From Clostridiaceae bacterium (GTDB lineage Bacteria > Bacillota > Clostridia > UBA1212 > DUPL01): a stretch of 6,127 nucleotides of DNA. Below the pieces are notes generated by a model. That model was not told the origin of the DNA. It did no database searches and saw only the letters and a list, made by a program, of their open reading frames with translations. The DNA lies in contig JAAYLF010000094.1 in the NCBI GenBank assembly GCA_012522035.1, positions 1 through 6,127 of the forward strand, read 5' to 3'. The translations under genes and the position numbers were made by a program. Shown in pieces: positions 5,379 through 6,127 of this stretch (position 1 is the first letter of the stretch; each line of letters starts with the position of its first letter).

Positions 5379-6127
5379 CGGGCAGAAAAAGCATAGAAGG
5401 AATTGTGTACAAGGCTCCGTGGAACAAGGAAGGTCAATACGTTCTCAAGGCAGAAAAATACAATGTTCTACTCATTGCAGACTTTGGTGATGCTTATGCT
5501 TTGTCAAAGGGAGCAAGGATAAAAGCATATGTAAAGCTTACAGTGCCTGTGGGAGCGACTAATCCTGGCGAGTTTGACTACAGAAAGTATCTGTTGGGTA
5601 AAGGTGTCAGGTATCAGGCCTTTGTTGGAGAAGGAGATATTGAGGTAATTGAATCAAATCCGGTTTCCCTGACTGCATGGGGAGCATCAGTAAGAGCCGG
5701 GATGTATGCCAGTTTGGAAAAGTTTCTGGGTGATAGAAGTGCTCTTGCGATGGCCATCATGACAGGGGAGGCCAAATCCATTGACGACGAGCTTAAAGAA
5801 AGCATATATCGCTCAGGACTTGCTCATCTTATGGCGGTGTCCGGGACCCATGTTGTCATGTTTCTGATGCCTTTCAGGAAAGTGCTCAGGACAAGGCATT
5901 TGAATATTTGGGTCAGGAATTTGCTGCTCGTACTTCCCCTTCTTTTTTTTCTTGTAACAACAGGCATGACGCCATCTGTTTTTAGGGCGGTAATGTCTCA
6001 AATATTTGGAATTATTGCACTTTTGTTGGGCAGGAAGAGTGATTCCTTGAATGTTCTTGGTTTTGTGGGAGTCTTGCAGCTGTTGAGAAACCCATATTCG
6101 GTATATGATTTGGGCTTCATACTATCC
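5288..6127 (+). CDS. comEC: ComEC/Rec2 family DNA uptake membrane protein (3' partial)
   Basis: An uninterrupted frame of 280 codons runs off the right edge. ComEC forms the inner-membrane channel that carries single-stranded DNA into the cell during transformation. Visible parts: one hydrophobic segment (5-21); an OB-like soluble domain (about 35-122) with the typical VGATNPGEFDYRKYLLGKGVRY (88-109); a helical stretch with AMAIMTGEAKSIDDELKESIYRSG (154-177); and the family hallmark GLAHLMAVSGTHVVMF (177-192). A membrane region (about 209-247) holding TGMTPSVFRAVMSQIFG follows. The usual protein starts with two or three membrane helices before the OB-like domain, but only one is seen here. 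The ATG at 5288 has no clear Shine-Dalgarno sequence, and an in-frame stop (TAG, 5282-5284) rules out an earlier start. The C-terminal metallo-beta-lactamase-like domain, if present, lies outside the window. Confidence 0.88.
   Translation, partial: MRHRFFLVLFLLSLLLSYVFASTPQKEAAVTGRKSIEGIVYKAPWNKEGQYVLKAEKYNVLLIADFGDAYALSKGARIKAYVKLTVPVGATNPGEFDYRKYLLGKGVRYQAFVGEGDIEVIESNPVSLTAWGASVRAGMYASLEKFLGDRSALAMAIMTGEAKSIDDELKESIYRSGLAHLMAVSGTHVVMFLMPFRKVLRTRHLNIWVRNLLLVLPLLFFLVTTGMTPSVFRAVMSQIFGIIALLLGRKSDSLNVLGFVGVLQLLRNPYSVYDLGFILS

Overview
The window looks like chromosomal DNA from an endospore-forming, low-to-moderate GC clostridium. The whole forespore switch (spoIIAA, spoIIAB, sigF) is followed directly by a short germination operon with only spoVAC, spoVAD and spoVAE. 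That three-gene spoVA set, lacking the spoVAA, spoVAB and spoVAF genes of Bacillus, is typical of clostridia. Protein wording and base composition recall the Acetivibrio (Clostridium) thermocellum group, but this is an impression from reading and not a search result. Every gene reads on the + strand, and no gene-free stretch exceeds about 115 bases.

Layout. Bases 1-803 hold the 3' end of a superfamily 1 (UvrD/HelD-like) helicase gene, cut by the window edge. Eighteen bases later comes a 275-residue WhiA-like DNA-binding protein with an unusually short and eroded N-terminal homing-endonuclease-like domain (822-1649). A clear intrinsic terminator (1655-1680) ends that unit. The 114-base gap before spoIIAA also carries a perfect 14-bp inverted repeat. 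spoIIAA, spoIIAB and sigF (1764-3312) then follow with overlapping or nearly overlapping ends. A 79-base gap contains a plausible sigma-F/sigma-G promoter and an 11-bp inverted repeat whose right arm covers part of the spoVAC ribosome binding site. spoVAC, spoVAD and spoVAE (3392-5226) are tightly packed. After 61 bases, comEC begins at 5288 and runs off the 3' edge without a stop.

How the genes work together. SpoIIAB holds sigma F inactive, and also phosphorylates SpoIIAA. Dephosphorylated SpoIIAA releases sigma F in the forespore. Sigma F, and the sigma G it later brings up, would be expected to drive spoVACDE, whose products move dipicolinic acid into the developing spore and out again at germination. 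The regulator and a late target operon therefore sit side by side with no visible terminator between them. This makes the 3313-3391 gap the most interesting regulatory stretch here. The helicase, WhiA-like and ComEC genes are neighbours with no proven link to sporulation, although a WhiA relative next to spoIIA is suggestive.

I see no RNA genes, insertion sequences, CRISPR arrays or phage genes, and no previously unknown multi-gene system. The novelty candidates are regulatory elements and unusual protein variants.
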